Source: Trametopsis cervina (taxonomy: Eukaryota > Basidiomycota > Agaricomycetes > Polyporales > Irpicaceae). Taken from it: a DNA stretch of 43,364 nucleotides. The translations under genes were made by a program, and so were the position numbers. The stretch spans positions 1-43,364 of the forward strand of contig MU278401.1 of the NCBI GenBank assembly GCA_022385755.1, written 5' to 3'. Position 1 is the stretch's first letter; each line of letters begins with the position of its first letter. The notes below the pieces were generated by a model. The model had not been told where the DNA came from. It saw only the letters and a list, made by a program, of their open reading frames with translations, and did not search any database. Positions 26,287 to 36,870 of the stretch are shown here, piece after piece.

Positions 26287-26358
26287 CTCCGATACGGGGA
26301 ATCGAACCCCGAGCTATCGCGTGAAAGGCGATAATGTTAGCCGTTACACCATATCGGA
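26287..26358 (-). tRNA. tRNA-Glu (anticodon UUC)
   Basis: Read on the minus strand, the 7-bp acceptor stem TCCGATA/TATCGGA closes perfectly. The D-arm contains an A-box-like TGGTGTAACGGCTAACAT, the anticodon stem ATCGC/GCGAT encloses the loop CTTTCAC (anticodon TTC), and the T-arm GGGGTTCGATTCCCC carries the B box. The discriminator base is G. A TTTT run about 20 nt downstream is a Pol III terminator candidate. No intron is present. Confidence 0.95.
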
Positions 26359-26530
26359 TCCAACAGTAACGCTTTCATACGAATCATACCCGTACATGAG
26401 CACCAACTCAACCTGCTCAGCAACAGGGCAACAGTACCGAGGAACTTTGCGAAGTGGTCTCATATCGCCTTTGCTATGCACGGGGTAACGTGCTGTCAAT
26501 ATCAACAGCTCTGAAAGTCACACATTGGAA

Positions 26531-26968
26531 TTAGGAATTGCGATAAAATTGCCACCCAACCCAATTGGCGATAACAAAGTACGCAGTGGTAGGCACCAGC
26601 AGCACGAAGAAGTACTTGTAGTGCGTATCCTCCGCAAGGCTGTCTAACACCTGTATCGCTCTCCGTGAGACCGAGTACCACGCATTGCCACGGTCGTACA
26701 TACCCAGTTTCCCGTCCGAGGGAAGAAAGCGCTAAATAGCGTCGCCCATCCTCCGACAAGGACAAAAAGGACAGAGACGGCAATGGTGAGATAGCCCGTT
26801 CGTAGGCTTGGTTTGTCGGCCGACAAAGTGACGCTGCAAAATGGTATTGAAACACTGCGGATAGAGACGGAGTAGTGAATGAGCTCACGGATGGTACTCC
26901 GCCCAGGTACTCGCCTGGGACTCCGGCAGGTCAGAGTAAACTGAGGAAGGAGTGCCAGGTGTTGACAT
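26531..26968 (-). CDS. PIG-Y-like subunit of GPI-GlcNAc transferase
   Basis: There are three exons (minus strand): 26968-26889, 26833-26704 and 26650-26531, giving 109 aa. A short polar N-terminus (MSTPGTPSSVYSDLPESQAS) precedes two hydrophobic segments (YLTIAVSVLFVLVGGWATLF and YFFVLLVPTTAYFVIANWVG). The end WVGWQFYRNS resembles the human PIG-Y end, and the two-helix hairpin with a conserved Trp-Gly and basic end is the family pattern. PIG-Y binds the catalytic subunit PIG-A in the endoplasmic reticulum complex that makes GlcNAc-PI, the first step of GPI-anchor synthesis. Every intron phase closes. The assignment rests on topology and the C-terminal motif, so a different small ER protein is possible. 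Confidence 0.7.
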
Positions 26969-27523
26969 GGTTAGCTGGTTCCTGGCTGCGATATAGGGGG
27001 TAGGCCAACTGCCACCTGCTGGCTTTTATCGTACAGCCCTTTCCAGGCCTGCCAGAGTTTGCTCACAGGGGTGTGGCACTCGATCCTGCAGGGTAAAGTG
27101 GAAGTTCAAGCAATGGCGCTCATCAGCATATTTGCTACCGTTCAAGTTATCACGTTGTTCGTCATACCTCCGTTGGCAATTTCACGCAGTTCGTGCCGGA
27201 GCACAGGTCCATTCGTAGATGCAGCTCCAATGGTATACTCGTCCTGTTGTACATGCAGGTTTTTCTCGTTCAACACACACCGCAAGAAGACCAACTACGT
27301 AGATGAGGTGGAAACAAGATATCCGCATGTGATCCAGCTGACTGCTGTTTTATACAAACTGAGATCTCCTTCAACTACAGCAGATCCTGCATAGTCCTCT
27401 GCACAAGCTTATGAAACTACGATCCGGGAGAAATTAGAGTATTCACATAGATACAACACGGTAGGAAGGGGGCTTCGTCAAGGAAAGGAATGACGGAGGG
27501 ACATAGGGATATAGACGCAATGT
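26969..27523. other. intergenic region
   Basis: It contains the promoter of the PIG-Y-like gene and the 3' end of the v-SNARE gene. A plus-strand open frame at 27059-27394 has no recognisable domain, no splice support and a non-ATG start. Confidence 0.5.
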
Positions 27524-28149
27524 TCAGTGGTGGGTTGCCTTTACAATAGAGACGACAATAATAACGATAATGATGGCAATAGCCAGACCGATTATAATCC
27601 TCATCTAGGGTGCGGTTTGTCAGATCAGCCCTGATGAAAGGCACAGTTGTGACCCTTACCTTCATGTCTTTCCACCTTATTGCACGCATGTAAAACTTAG
27701 CGATCGTTGCATACTGGCACAGTAGGGAACTTACCACATGTTCTAAATGAGACAGAACCACCGTCAGGATACACGGAATATGAGGAACTTCAGTGGTTGA
27801 CATACCTTGCGGACTCGGTTAGCACCGCGACGGAAGCCCTGAGCAGACACAGCAAGGTTGTCTTGGAGTGAGAGGAATAGCATAGTCAATAATAGAGAAC
27901 AGAATGGACTGCGAATTGCCTATAGTGATGCGGCTCCACAAGTCCTAAGGGTGATCACACTCACCTGTCTTGTCTTGAAGCTGGTCAAGTCGCTCTCCTC
28001 TTTCGGCCACCTTCGTGATGTTTTCCCTCATAATTCCAACGGTGTCATCGATTTGTTGCTGGATAGCTGCAGTCTTGGAGTTGCCAGCCGCAGGAGGCGC
28101 GCCAGGACCAGAGCCGGAACGGGGAAGATACGGGTCATAGGGTTCAGAC
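27524..28149 (-). CDS. synaptobrevin/VAMP-type v-SNARE (Snc1/Snc2-like)
   Basis: The supported exons (minus strand) are 28149-27965, 27861-27806, 27742-27735 (8 nt), 27675-27660 (16 nt) and 27604-27524. The protein has a Pro/Gly-rich N-terminus ([16 protein letters not shown]). An R-SNARE motif follows with the heptad layers [19 protein letters not shown], the zero-layer Arg in [12 protein letters not shown] and [19 protein letters not shown]. The juxtamembrane WWKDMKMR and a C-terminal Ile/Val transmembrane anchor ([15 protein letters not shown]) complete it. Such R-SNAREs sit on secretory and endocytic vesicles and pair with Sso/Sec9-type plasma-membrane SNAREs. The first exon is not resolved: SEPYDPY needs a start codon split over or upstream of the intron that ends at 28150. 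One in-phase route uses an ATG near 28530 and a short exon near 28335-28376. Confidence 0.9.
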
Positions 28150-28740
28150 CTGTAATATTTCACGCAGAGATTATGCGATTGTTAGTGAGATAGCTCTGAA
28201 CGTTTTGGGAGTGAAAGACGTGCATTATGTTTACGTTACGGTCTAGTTTGTAGAAGTGGGGTAGAAACGATGGAGATGTGACTACGTGAGCTTGGTTGAA
28301 CTTCAAGGGTCGCGCCTGGCAGCATTCACTCACCGTATCAAGAAGTTTGGGTCTTTGGATAAGAATCTGCACTAGGCAGGATGTCTCAGGAATTCGGTGG
28401 TCGTGGGCGATGGGCAAGGTTGTGAGGAGACACTACCCGCAGCGGGCGTCACAACCGCTGTGATGACACAGGGCCAAACACAGCCAACTCTCTCACCGCC
28501 TCCGGCCAGTCTGGCTCTCGAACATGATACATCACAAACCTGGTCCCTGTAGAGCGATATTATTTCCAAGACTACAGCGATATGAATCTCTTCTGATTGT
28601 TGAACCTCCGAACAGGATTGAAGGAGGACTGCTGTCAGCAGCACTTACCGTCCAGGGCCACCGTAGACGCTACAGCGGCGGCGGCGATGCCTTCATATGC
28701 GCGAACTATCAGTTGGTATCACCCTCCAAAGGTATGTGAC
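28150..28740 (-). other. 5' region of the v-SNARE gene and unexplained coding-like exons
   Basis: On the minus strand there are splice-like blocks reading EGIAAAAVASTVALD (about 28697-28651, donor GTAAGT) and EEIHIAVVLEIISLYRDQ (about 28597-28545), then a block ending at donor GTGAGT near 28335. They may be 5' exons or leader of the v-SNARE gene, or the end of another gene. I could not join them to an ATG. The plus strand also offers an ATG at 28689 followed by a GTATGT donor, so the strand is uncertain. Confidence 0.25.
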
Positions 28741-29171
28741 TGATACGATAGTTGGTTATAGTTGATGATTGGGCACTAGATGTGGCGTGAATCTGCTGGG
28801 CTATGGCGTACAGTGGTCCCGGTGATACTGTTTTTATGCTCTATAATAAACCTCTGGGCCTACGAGCTCGTGACAAACACCACGACAAGGTGCCTTGGAA
28901 CTCTCCGAGATCTATGTCAAGCCTGGGAGTTGAACGTTACGTGCGTTATCCCCGTGCCACCTTGGACACGTCGCATCCGCCGCTCTGTGCTCCCTGCTGT
29001 ATGCAGTTCGACCATGTCTATATGCTTCGAAGATGGGGTACGTCCAGGTGACCGTGGTGATCGACCTCGGTCACAGTGTGTTCCTTACGTTGACAAGTCC
29101 CGAGTCTCAATCCTAACTGACGTGGATGTGAAAGTGAGAGCCCCCACGCTCCGAACTGCCAATGGGCGCAG

Positions 29172-29503
29172 GACATGTGGGTCGAGAACATTGCCAAACC
29201 TACCGTGAACGTCGGCGTAAGGCTATGCAATGTATGCCCGCCACTCTACTGATCCTACGGCAGCTGTGCCTAGGAGCATCGAACGCAAACTGCCCCTGAA
29301 AGTCATTTCACTGATCGACATCCTGTCTGCGTCCTCCCAGGGAATTTCAGTTTACGGTATGTGGCCTCTGCTCTCTCCATCAGTGCTACTTCTTCGCAGG
29401 ATTTCCGCCGGAGAGAATGGCAATTCAGCCGGAGCCAAACGACGTGGTATTCTTCCGTTATAGGCACCTTAGTCACCTTGCTCAATTCACATCTCTATCT
29501 TAA
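29172..29503 (+). CDS. unrecognised plus-strand gene, C-terminal exons
   Basis: Two terminal exons join in phase: 29264-29356 (IERKLPLKVISLIDILSASS) and 29400-29503 (FPPERMAIQPEPNDVVFFRY, ending SLS and TAA), with a 43-nt GTATGT to GCAG intron. An earlier block 29172-29216 (DMWVENIAKPTVNVG) has good flanking splice signals but a phase that does not fit, unless a non-canonical donor is used. The N-terminal part between about 28689 and 29150 was not resolved. I do not recognise the family. Confidence 0.35.
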
Positions 29504-29938
29504 GTGAGCTCCACAGATAGAGAAACCCGAACATGCTATATTGCAGTTCCCAACGTTGCTATGCACCCTGAATGAAGCCCATCATGAACAGCCGGCGGCG
29601 AGAGAGGAAGACCCACTAGCAGCGCCTGACGCGTTATCACATCCTCATGCTGGAGTGTGACAGGCCTCATTGCCCCCAGTACCTGCGCTTCGATCTTCTT
29701 GTCCGCATCCCACGGTTAATAACTGAGCTGCAAATCATATAGTAGCCCGTGCCGGCACAATTTTGTCCTTCACACAGGGTATCTGCGCTGTCTTCGACGT
29801 CTGGGCGGCAGCACATGCACATGACAATCTGCCAATCACAATCGCCTAGAGTGGTCGCTGTTTAAGACAACTCTTGGCCGGCTTACCGTAGCCAGCTCCC
29901 CCTTGACCTGCACCCACATCGTACGCGAATGCGCGAAC

Positions 29939-32283
29939 ATGGCAGCACCTTGCTTGCCCATCCAGCTGCCTCCGCTCGACAACAAACTCGGCGCAGCGTT
30001 CATAGGTGAGTAGTATGATAAGTAATACCACCGTCGTCATCGATTCACGTTTCGACTGGACTCAGGGACGATTATGGCGTCAATGTGGGTGACATTAGTA
30101 CGGAATTTAGCGCGACGCTCAAGCAGGTCTACATAGTCTGTATGGCGTGACCAATCTTCAAACATACAGATACTTTGACATCAATAACGACGGAATCCTG
30201 TTGAGGTCCCTGGCAAGTCCGATTTTCCTTGCACTCGTCTCGTCTCTGACATATAGATCTCGATTAGGTTTCCATATTATGGTAGATATGCATGTTGTCG
30301 GATCTGGCTGTTCACCTCTGACATAGTCTGTCAGGGTACTGGACACTCTTCACCTTCTACTGATAGCACATACTTTGTATCACTACATGGTCACCAACTT
30401 CAGCAACCCACTCGTTATTACGACTGTGACATGGTGCGTCGTACCTCGTATCCCTTGTTCATATGGTAGCCGACGAATTGCGACAGGAGTATCATGGTAC
30501 GCTGGTTCACGTGTTACTTCGTATGCTACGCTAACATGTGTACAGCTTCACGTAGCCATCACAGTACGTTTGCGCTCTGCGTTTGTCTACGAAACGAGGC
30601 TGACTTCTACCAGGGAGTAAGCGACTTCCTCATCAGAGGGTAAGTCCAGAATGTAGTTCGTCGTGCTACTATCGCTCACGAATAGCTGTTAGGATCTTCG
30701 CGTACCGGGTATACCGACGTACGTATCTCTTGGAGCACGGGTGGGCGACATAGAGCTTGATTTCTGTCTTCGGCAGTCAGTGGACGTAACAAATGGTTGA
30801 CATCAGCCATAGTAAGTGGCAGTCACTTCCCCGCATGATTTTCACCATCAACTTCTTTTCCAGATTGCAACAGCCCTCCTGGTCCTCGGTGAGTATCCCT
30901 TCTATGCGTTAATCTCCGTCGCCTCAACATGCGGAAACAGGCACCAGCATCAGTGAGTCATCCCCGCTTACGGACAACACGTTCATGACGCTTACATGAC
31001 CACATCAGCATTCAGTGTCAGAGGGTGAGTCGTTCTCAGTCTCGGCGAGTATCCCGTACTCAAGGCAGCTCCGGATGAAAGATGGCAGCTCGGAGCGTAC
31101 GCTGATTTCACACACATATCGGTCCGTGCCTTCGTCTCCGGTGCGAGGATGGTCATTGAAACGATTTTCACACGCAGTGGGTCCTGTACACCGCGTTCGG
31201 TGCAGGCGTGGTGGCCGATTCTACGATAGCAATCGCGCTATGTATTTTCCTGGCGAGGCATCGAACAAGTATCAAAAGGCAAGACTTCATTCACTCAGAT
31301 GTATTATATAGTAGCTGATAATCCTGTCTGTATAGGACAAATTCAATAGTGCGATCTCTAATGCTCTACAGTATTAACACTGGCGCCCTCACGAGGTAGG
31401 TCTTCTGACCGATATTGACACAACGTGCGCTGATCACCGCTGAATTGCTCAGTATCTGTGCACTTACCGTCCTCATCACGGTATGAGATTATCTCATGCG
31501 TTCAATCTTTTGCTCATTATGACATTCCCGCGTAGTATTCCGTTATGCCAGATAACTTTGTATTCATCGCCTTATATTTTGCATTGCCGAAATGTACGTC
31601 TTCCAAGCCTGCAGGTAGCCAGCTGTTTGTGGATCTAATCTTCTATATCAGTGTTCCTCAATTCACTTCTTGCAACTCTCAACGCGCGGCAGAAATTACG
31701 CGATGGTGGAACAGGCAGTTCGAACCTCCTGTCTATCCCTCTCAGTGGCGTGGAATTCACCACGGGCCCGATATTGAGTTCTGGGATGGGCCGCCCCGGT
31801 GCAAACTCTGTAGGTGACCGATCCTTTCACAGATTTTCACATGATGACGACTTCCTCGTTCATATAAGCCACTCGCAATTGAGATTCAGAAGACGACGGT
31901 CAGTGATAAGGGGACGGAATCCGTCGCGGATTTTAGCGTATCTGCAGTACGTACTTTCGTTCCCATTATCATCAACACGTGCAGAGATTTTAACAGTCGT
32001 CCACGCAGGGCCCTTGGAAGCGTTGATAAATGCGTGGCTATGTGAGCCATGCGCATCGAATCGAAGAGCATTTGGCAATCCCTCCTCGGCGGTCATCTTA
32101 GGGTTTCATATCCGTATATTTATCGTCATGACTCAGTTACGAATTTGTATTGCAGATTTCCGAACAACCCAGAATGTTGTAATTGTCTCGACTATATCCC
32201 TCACGAATAGCAATCGTTATTTTTCTTGGAGAAAATTGGACCGTTGCGCTCTTCTATCCACGACCGGAGATGATTTGTCTTGA
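29939..32283 (+). CDS. DUF6534-type multi-pass membrane protein, about 19 exons
   Basis: Exons in order: 29939-30005, 30066-30084, 30137-30212, 30268-30281, 30335-30433, 30487-30496, 30546-30563, 30614-30639, 30693-30718, 30777-30811, 30864-30888, 30941-30952, 31009-31024, 31082-31121, 31178-31278, 31336-31395, 31453-31480, 31536-31593 and 31652 onward. All phases close. The spliced protein reads like the Agaricomycete DUF6534 family: LDNKLGAAFIGTIMASILYG, VTNLQTYRYF, LDTLHLLLIAHTLYHYMVTN, TWSIMLHVAITGVSDFLIRG, LSGRNKWLTSAI, VLYTAFGAGVVADSTIAIAL and LFLNSLLATLNARQKLRDGG. Seven hydrophobic segments are expected; the function of the family is unknown. Introns 3 and 15 use GC donors (GCAAGT, GCAAGA). 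The last exon stays open to TGA at 32281-32283 (453 aa), but the tail after about 31815 looks less protein-like, so an earlier end is possible. Confidence 0.8.
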
Positions 32284-33431
32284 CGGCTAGATTGACCCTC
32301 CAATGGCTGCGCAATCCGAGTTCTCTCCGCTAGCGAACGAACGCGCGATATACGCGTGGCCATAGCGTGGCAGCGTGTTTCCCTGAGTGCGCTGCCTCGT
32401 GTCCTCCATCTGCTAAATGAACCGCGCTCTGACCTATCACATGCAGAGATGGTACGCCAGAGTAGGTTCAGGCGTCTTGTTCCACACCGGGATCTGATGA
32501 TGCGCTTTTGTTACGGTTCAGGCTCAAAGCTTGGGGTTCGGCTGGCCTCGAACGCTGGTAGCGCATCGTCTGCATTCATATCAGCGCAGTGCCCAGGCTA
32601 TCTTGGGGATCACATTTGTTCTCCGTGCGGACAGTTCAAGAGGGCGCGGGCCCGAGCTCCAACACAATACACTTCCGGGTACGCAGTGCCTAGTGTCAAC
32701 GTGGGAATCCCACCGTTCCTTCCGGCCATTGTCCGCCTCTCGCTATTCCTCCTGCGGAACAAGATGGCAAGACATCAGATGAAAAGACAATATGAATTGG
32801 AGATACCGCGTAGAAACATGGCTCACAGACCAATCGTCAGCGCCACAGTTGGTCGCAACCCTTCGCCCTGTACAAAACATGCGGATGTCGTGCTGCAACT
32901 TGTTCGAGCGCGGGATGCTGTGGAACTTTCGTTGGCAGTGCAGAAGGGTGTTTGGACAGTTCTGTGAGATAAGGATGCGCGTTTTGAACACGTAACATCC
33001 GATAGGACACCCAGAGATCCGACGCAGACCGCGGGTTGGAATTTTCGCGTTGCGCAATTGATATGCAGTGGGCCTTCGAATGGACTCGAACATTGGATGT
33101 ATGGGTCGTAAAATCGTATAGCATTGCGTAGAAGTCGTAAACATCGATCCGAACTATTATACCTAACGTAATTAAGTTCGTAATCTAATCCGTAAAAGCG
33201 TCAGTGTGTATCATGGTCCTGGTGGAGACGTAATTGGTAGTAGTAGCGGGTATGAGGGTATGGGGACGGGTAGGGGTGTAATGGGTGATGAGCGAGCAAG
33301 GGATGCCCGAAGGCGGGGGTAGATCAGCGGGAGCAATAGAACGAAGAAAGAGAAAAGAAAAAACAGACAATAAAAATAATAAACAACGATGCTACAAGGG
33401 GTAGATGTCGTGAAGGGTATAGGAAGAAAGA
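32284..33431. other. region with no resolved gene
   Basis: An ATG at 32303 opens a plausible short peptide (MAAQSEFSPLANERAIYAW). A plus-strand stretch near 32540-32640 has a hydrophobic patch (QAILGITFVL), but I could not build a continuous spliced model. It may be a remnant of a second membrane-protein gene. Nothing convincing was seen from 33000 to 33431. Confidence 0.3.
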
Positions 33432-33837
33432 CTAGAAGCGATTAGGATAGTGTAGAGGTGTCGCAGGATAGTGGACAACGGGAGCACCATAGGTGACCTT
33501 GTTGTGATGACCGCTTGAGAATTTGACAGCAGCCAGACGAGACGAGAGCGGAGTAGAGACCAAGACCGGGGGAAAGGAGACGAGCAAAGGGGAATGAAAA
33601 GGGAACAGGGCGAATCCTGAAAGGAAAAGAGTCAGCAATAAGCTCTATGTACTATAAGTTAGAATCCTAACCGAAAAAATCTACGGGATGTAGATGTAGA
33701 CTATGTGACAAAGGAAATTAACCGATGAAGGCGAAGGCGGTAAGATAACCTAGCCATAATGCGATCAACCCAAGCGAGAGCACAACGACGACGAGATGTT
33801 GAGACAACAGAGGAAGAAAAAAAAATGGAGTCCCCAT
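33432..33837 (-). CDS. candidate small membrane protein
   Basis: The exons (minus strand) are 33837-33723 and 33616-33432, giving 99 aa, joined in phase 1 over a 106-nt intron (GTTAAT to TTCAG). A Phe/Leu-rich start (MGTPFFFLPLLSQH) leads into a clear transmembrane segment (LVVVVLSLGLIALWLGYLTA). A Pro/His/Tyr-rich tail follows (APVVHYPATPLHYPNRF). The ATG lies about 18 bp downstream of the stop codon of the RING gene on the same strand, so it could be 3' UTR sequence, a second cistron or an alternative 3' end. The donor is weak and the intron is longer than local norms. No family was recognised. Confidence 0.4.
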
Positions 33838-33855
33838 GGCCCCCGAACGGCCCAC

Positions 33856-35454
33856 TTAGAGTGGGTTCGCGGGAAGCGGGGTTTTGTACCGCAGCGGTGC
33901 GTGGAACGCCGCGGATGCAGCCGATATTGTTCTGGAACGGGGAGGAACAGAGGGGGCACGAGGAGGAGGGGGCGCAGCGTTGTGAAGGAAGCCACCGCGA
34001 GTCGTCGGGGGACTTGTCGACTCGGTGTTAGGGATCCAACGCTGGATAAGCTGAACGCGCTGCGCATCCTTCTCCTGGCGACGCCTGTCGCTCTCCTGGG
34101 CCCTGTCCTTCTGAATCTGGATCTCGTCCGTGCTGGAACCGCTTGAAGTCGACCGTACCATCTTGAGAGGCGACGGCGTCGAAACGGAGGTTCTGCGGTT
34201 CCGCAGGTCACGGAGAGGAGATGCAGGGGTTGTAGAGCGAATGGCAGGGGTTGTCGAGCGAAGCCCCGAGCTAGGGATCTGTGCTGAAGCTGACCTCGAA
34301 TGCACTGGGTTGGCGGCCGTGACTCGCGCAGCGAGCGGAGAGTGAATCGAGGGTGCATGGCTGTACGGCGTCGGCGATGTCGGTGAAGTCGCGCGCGACC
34401 GGGGATCGGAAGGGGAAGTCGGCGCGGCCGTCTGAGGCCGAGGGGGTGACATAATGCCATTGTTTTGAAGAGAAGCCAGGGACCGTGGTGGAGGAGTCGT
34501 AGGGACGTTGAGCAAAGGCGCAGTAGACTTGACCTTGAGCCGGTTAAGTTCTGCCCGAAGCGTCTGGTTTTCCTGAGCAGTCTGGGAAAAGTCCGCTCTC
34601 TGTGAGATATTGGTTAGTCACAACATTGGTGTGTGCATAAGACTAGTTCGCTCACCATACTAAACAAAGAGCATCATTCATGAGTTGATAGTACATCACA
34701 GGACAAAAGGATGACTCACTTCCGAAGCTCAGCCTCAAGCTTGCCTTTGGCCATCTCCGTTTCCTCCAACCGTTGGTTCAGTTGAGCCTCGATAGCGCGA
34801 TGAGCTTTTGTGGCCTCCGAATGTGCCAGATGGTTCATGAGAATGGCGCGTAGTAATGCGGCGCTCAGTTCCAGAGAAGATGTCTGATGAGTCAGACGTC
34901 GGTCAGTACGTCCCGCAGCTGCCGATGGCTTGCGTACGTACCTGTTCTCGGGGCTTCACCTTGGACTGAAGCCACTCCTGGAGTTCCTTGTGTAGGGTGG
35001 ATACCTCCTCGACAGAGCACTTCTTGGCCGCCACTCGTGCGACCTTGTACTCAAGCCTCTTCGCCTGCTCCCGCGACTTGAGACCAGCGGATAGGGTGTC
35101 TTCTCCATCAGACTCGATGATGACCTCGTGTACTCCATTTCCGCCCCTTGGAGTAGACCATCCGCTGCTAGTCGGGGTGAAATCCATACGAATCAAACGG
35201 ATGTCATGGCTGGTGAAGGTTTCGCGACAGAAGGGGCAGCTGGGGGTAAGGCGCTGTGATGTTTTTTCGATAATGCTGTTGCAACAACTCAAGCATAGGA
35301 TGTGTCCTGGTCGGATCGGACATTATCAGACACAATGATGGGCCCCGAGAATGAAACGAAGGTACGTACCACAAGGGAGCGAATGGGGGTAGTTGTGCGG
35401 GCCATACTCCTCTGCGCAGACGTCGCAAAGCGAACCGGGACTAAGGGAAATCAT
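33856..35454 (-). CDS. RING-finger coiled-coil protein
   Basis: The exons (minus strand) are 35454-35370, 35306-34942, 34883-34720, a candidate 34659-34656 (4 nt) and 34599-33856, giving 453 aa. An N-terminal RING has CDVC, then LPCGHILCLSCC and CPFC (C3HC4-like spacing), suggesting an E3 ubiquitin ligase. Helical coiled-coil stretches follow (HKELQEWLQSKVKPREQ, RLEETEMAKGKLEAELR, ENQTLRAELNRLKVKS). A long Ser/Thr/Pro-rich disordered tail has repeated TTPAIRSTTPASP-like motifs and ends PLPANPL. Without the 4-nt exon, the alternative is a single 114-nt intron ending at CACAGAG, which also keeps the frame. Substrate and partners are unknown. Confidence 0.85.
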
Positions 35455-36062
35455 AAGGAGCGACCTGGAGATGTCGAACCTGAGGGGAGAAGGCGAGGGA
35501 TGTCATTAGGGTTGTTCGAAATCACAACGGGAGGTATTTATATGGGGCTGAAAAAGGAACGCGGCCGCGAGGCTCCGAGCTGCCAGAATAGGATGTTACA
35601 AACAACGCACAGCCCGCGTGTCATTTTTGCCCTCAACCACCGTTCTTCTGCCTGCGCACACGAGGCGTCCACTGAACCAGATTTGCCGGCATGACTCACC
35701 TGTAGAATGCGTAATTTTTTCGTTTTCTGTACCCCAACCAACGTCAGGCCGAGTCGTTTCTTCCACTTTTTCGCGCTGAACTTTAAAGGCGAATGTGCGG
35801 TGAAACCATAAAATTGTTCTTGCAGGAAGTCAGTTGTCCAATGTGCGAGGAGAACTTGGGTATTTTAGCCTGTCTCTGGTAAGAACTCCAGAGAGTCTGG
35901 CTGTGCAAGAAGACTCGGTCGTGAAGCGAGGGTTTTGGAGGATGGTGGAAGCAAAAAACAAGAAGTAAGTTACCGAACCGAACCTTGTCCGGCCGAATTC
36001 AAGCTCCGCAGATATCGGGTTAAGGCACCGCAGCTGGCCCGAACCTTATTTAATTGGCTACG
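35455..36062. other. intergenic region upstream of the RING gene
   Basis: It probably holds the promoter of the minus-strand RING gene. Open frames on the plus strand overlap the gene's antisense and have no domain. The right part abuts the LINE poly(A) tail. Confidence 0.5.
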
Positions 36063-36093
<31 letters not shown>

Positions 36094-36870
36094 GGAGCTA
36101 TGTGAGGCTTCGGCAGTTCGCGTGGCGATCTCCTCAGTCTCAGCTTATACGAAGGATTTGCACCCTCTAGTAGGTTATAGAGGTCCGCCACAGGGGAAAT
36201 GCTTTATAGCACACCGTCCCATGGGGAGGTAGTGTGGGGCTGCATCATCCGTTATCCCGTTGCTCAGGGCCCGGGCGGGGGGTGAGCTTACCCACTAAAA
36301 CCCCTGCTGTTGCAATCCAGTTTTCTGGAAAGAGGTCCTCATGTTGTATGATTCCCGACCAGGTATTCAGGACCTTTTGTTCGTCTAGCCTCTTCTTGGG
36401 CGGGATCTTAGGGTGAGTTAGCGCAATGTCGGAAAGGAGGCGTCGGTTTATCGCGCGGTACCATTGGTTGTAGACCTCTGTTTTGGAGTGCCAGGTGCTT
36501 GGATCATTTCCTCGTTCAATGACGCGTTCACATCTTATTTTCCAGATTAGGTATGCAGATTCTGTTATGAGGATTTGTTGCAGCCGTGTCGTTCCTGGTC
36601 TCGCATGTCCATTTTTCGGCGGGGCTGTTATCAAGTTCGCTCCCATGATGGTTCCCAGGGTGATCCAAGGAGAGTGTTGGGCTTTCCTCAGAAGTGCTGC
36701 TTCGACAAGGCCCCAGATTTCTGCTTGTCCTACCACTTTGCATTTGGTAAGGATGTGTTCAATGGTTTCGATTTCGTTGCACGTAGGGCACTGTAAGGGA
36801 GACGTCAGTGACCGCTCACAGGACTGAGCCGAGTTCCGGGGATATGGACTAATCGTAGATCTGATGCAAC
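36063..36870 (-). mobile_element. 5'-truncated Tad1-like LINE fragment with poly(A) tail
   Basis: The minus-strand frame reads the C-terminal end of a fungal non-LTR element: a zinc-binding CPTC...H...C block (CPTCNEIETIEHILTKCKVV), a helical segment (LIWKIRCERVIERGNDPST) and a terminal WIATAGVLVGKL before TGA at 36245-36247. Beyond about 150 nt of 3' UTR comes a run of 29 T on the plus strand (36063-36091), the poly(A) tail of the inserted copy. The coding frame stays open upstream to about 36870, where the Gypsy element appears to start, so the interruption is probably due to that insertion. The reverse transcriptase part is not in the window. Confidence 0.85.

Noticed and set aside
31860..32096. 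Minus-strand frame opposite the DUF6534 gene end
   Set aside because: It has a short, shadow composition with no splice context or domain.
33765..34460. Minus-strand 231-residue open frame rich in Arg, Pro and His
   Set aside because: It is the shifted frame of the last RING-gene exon. The adjacent frame joins the coiled coil in phase and has normal composition.
36063..36091. T29 run considered as a simple repeat or transcription terminator
   Set aside because: It directly follows the 3' end of the minus-strand LINE, so a retroposition poly(A) tail explains it better.
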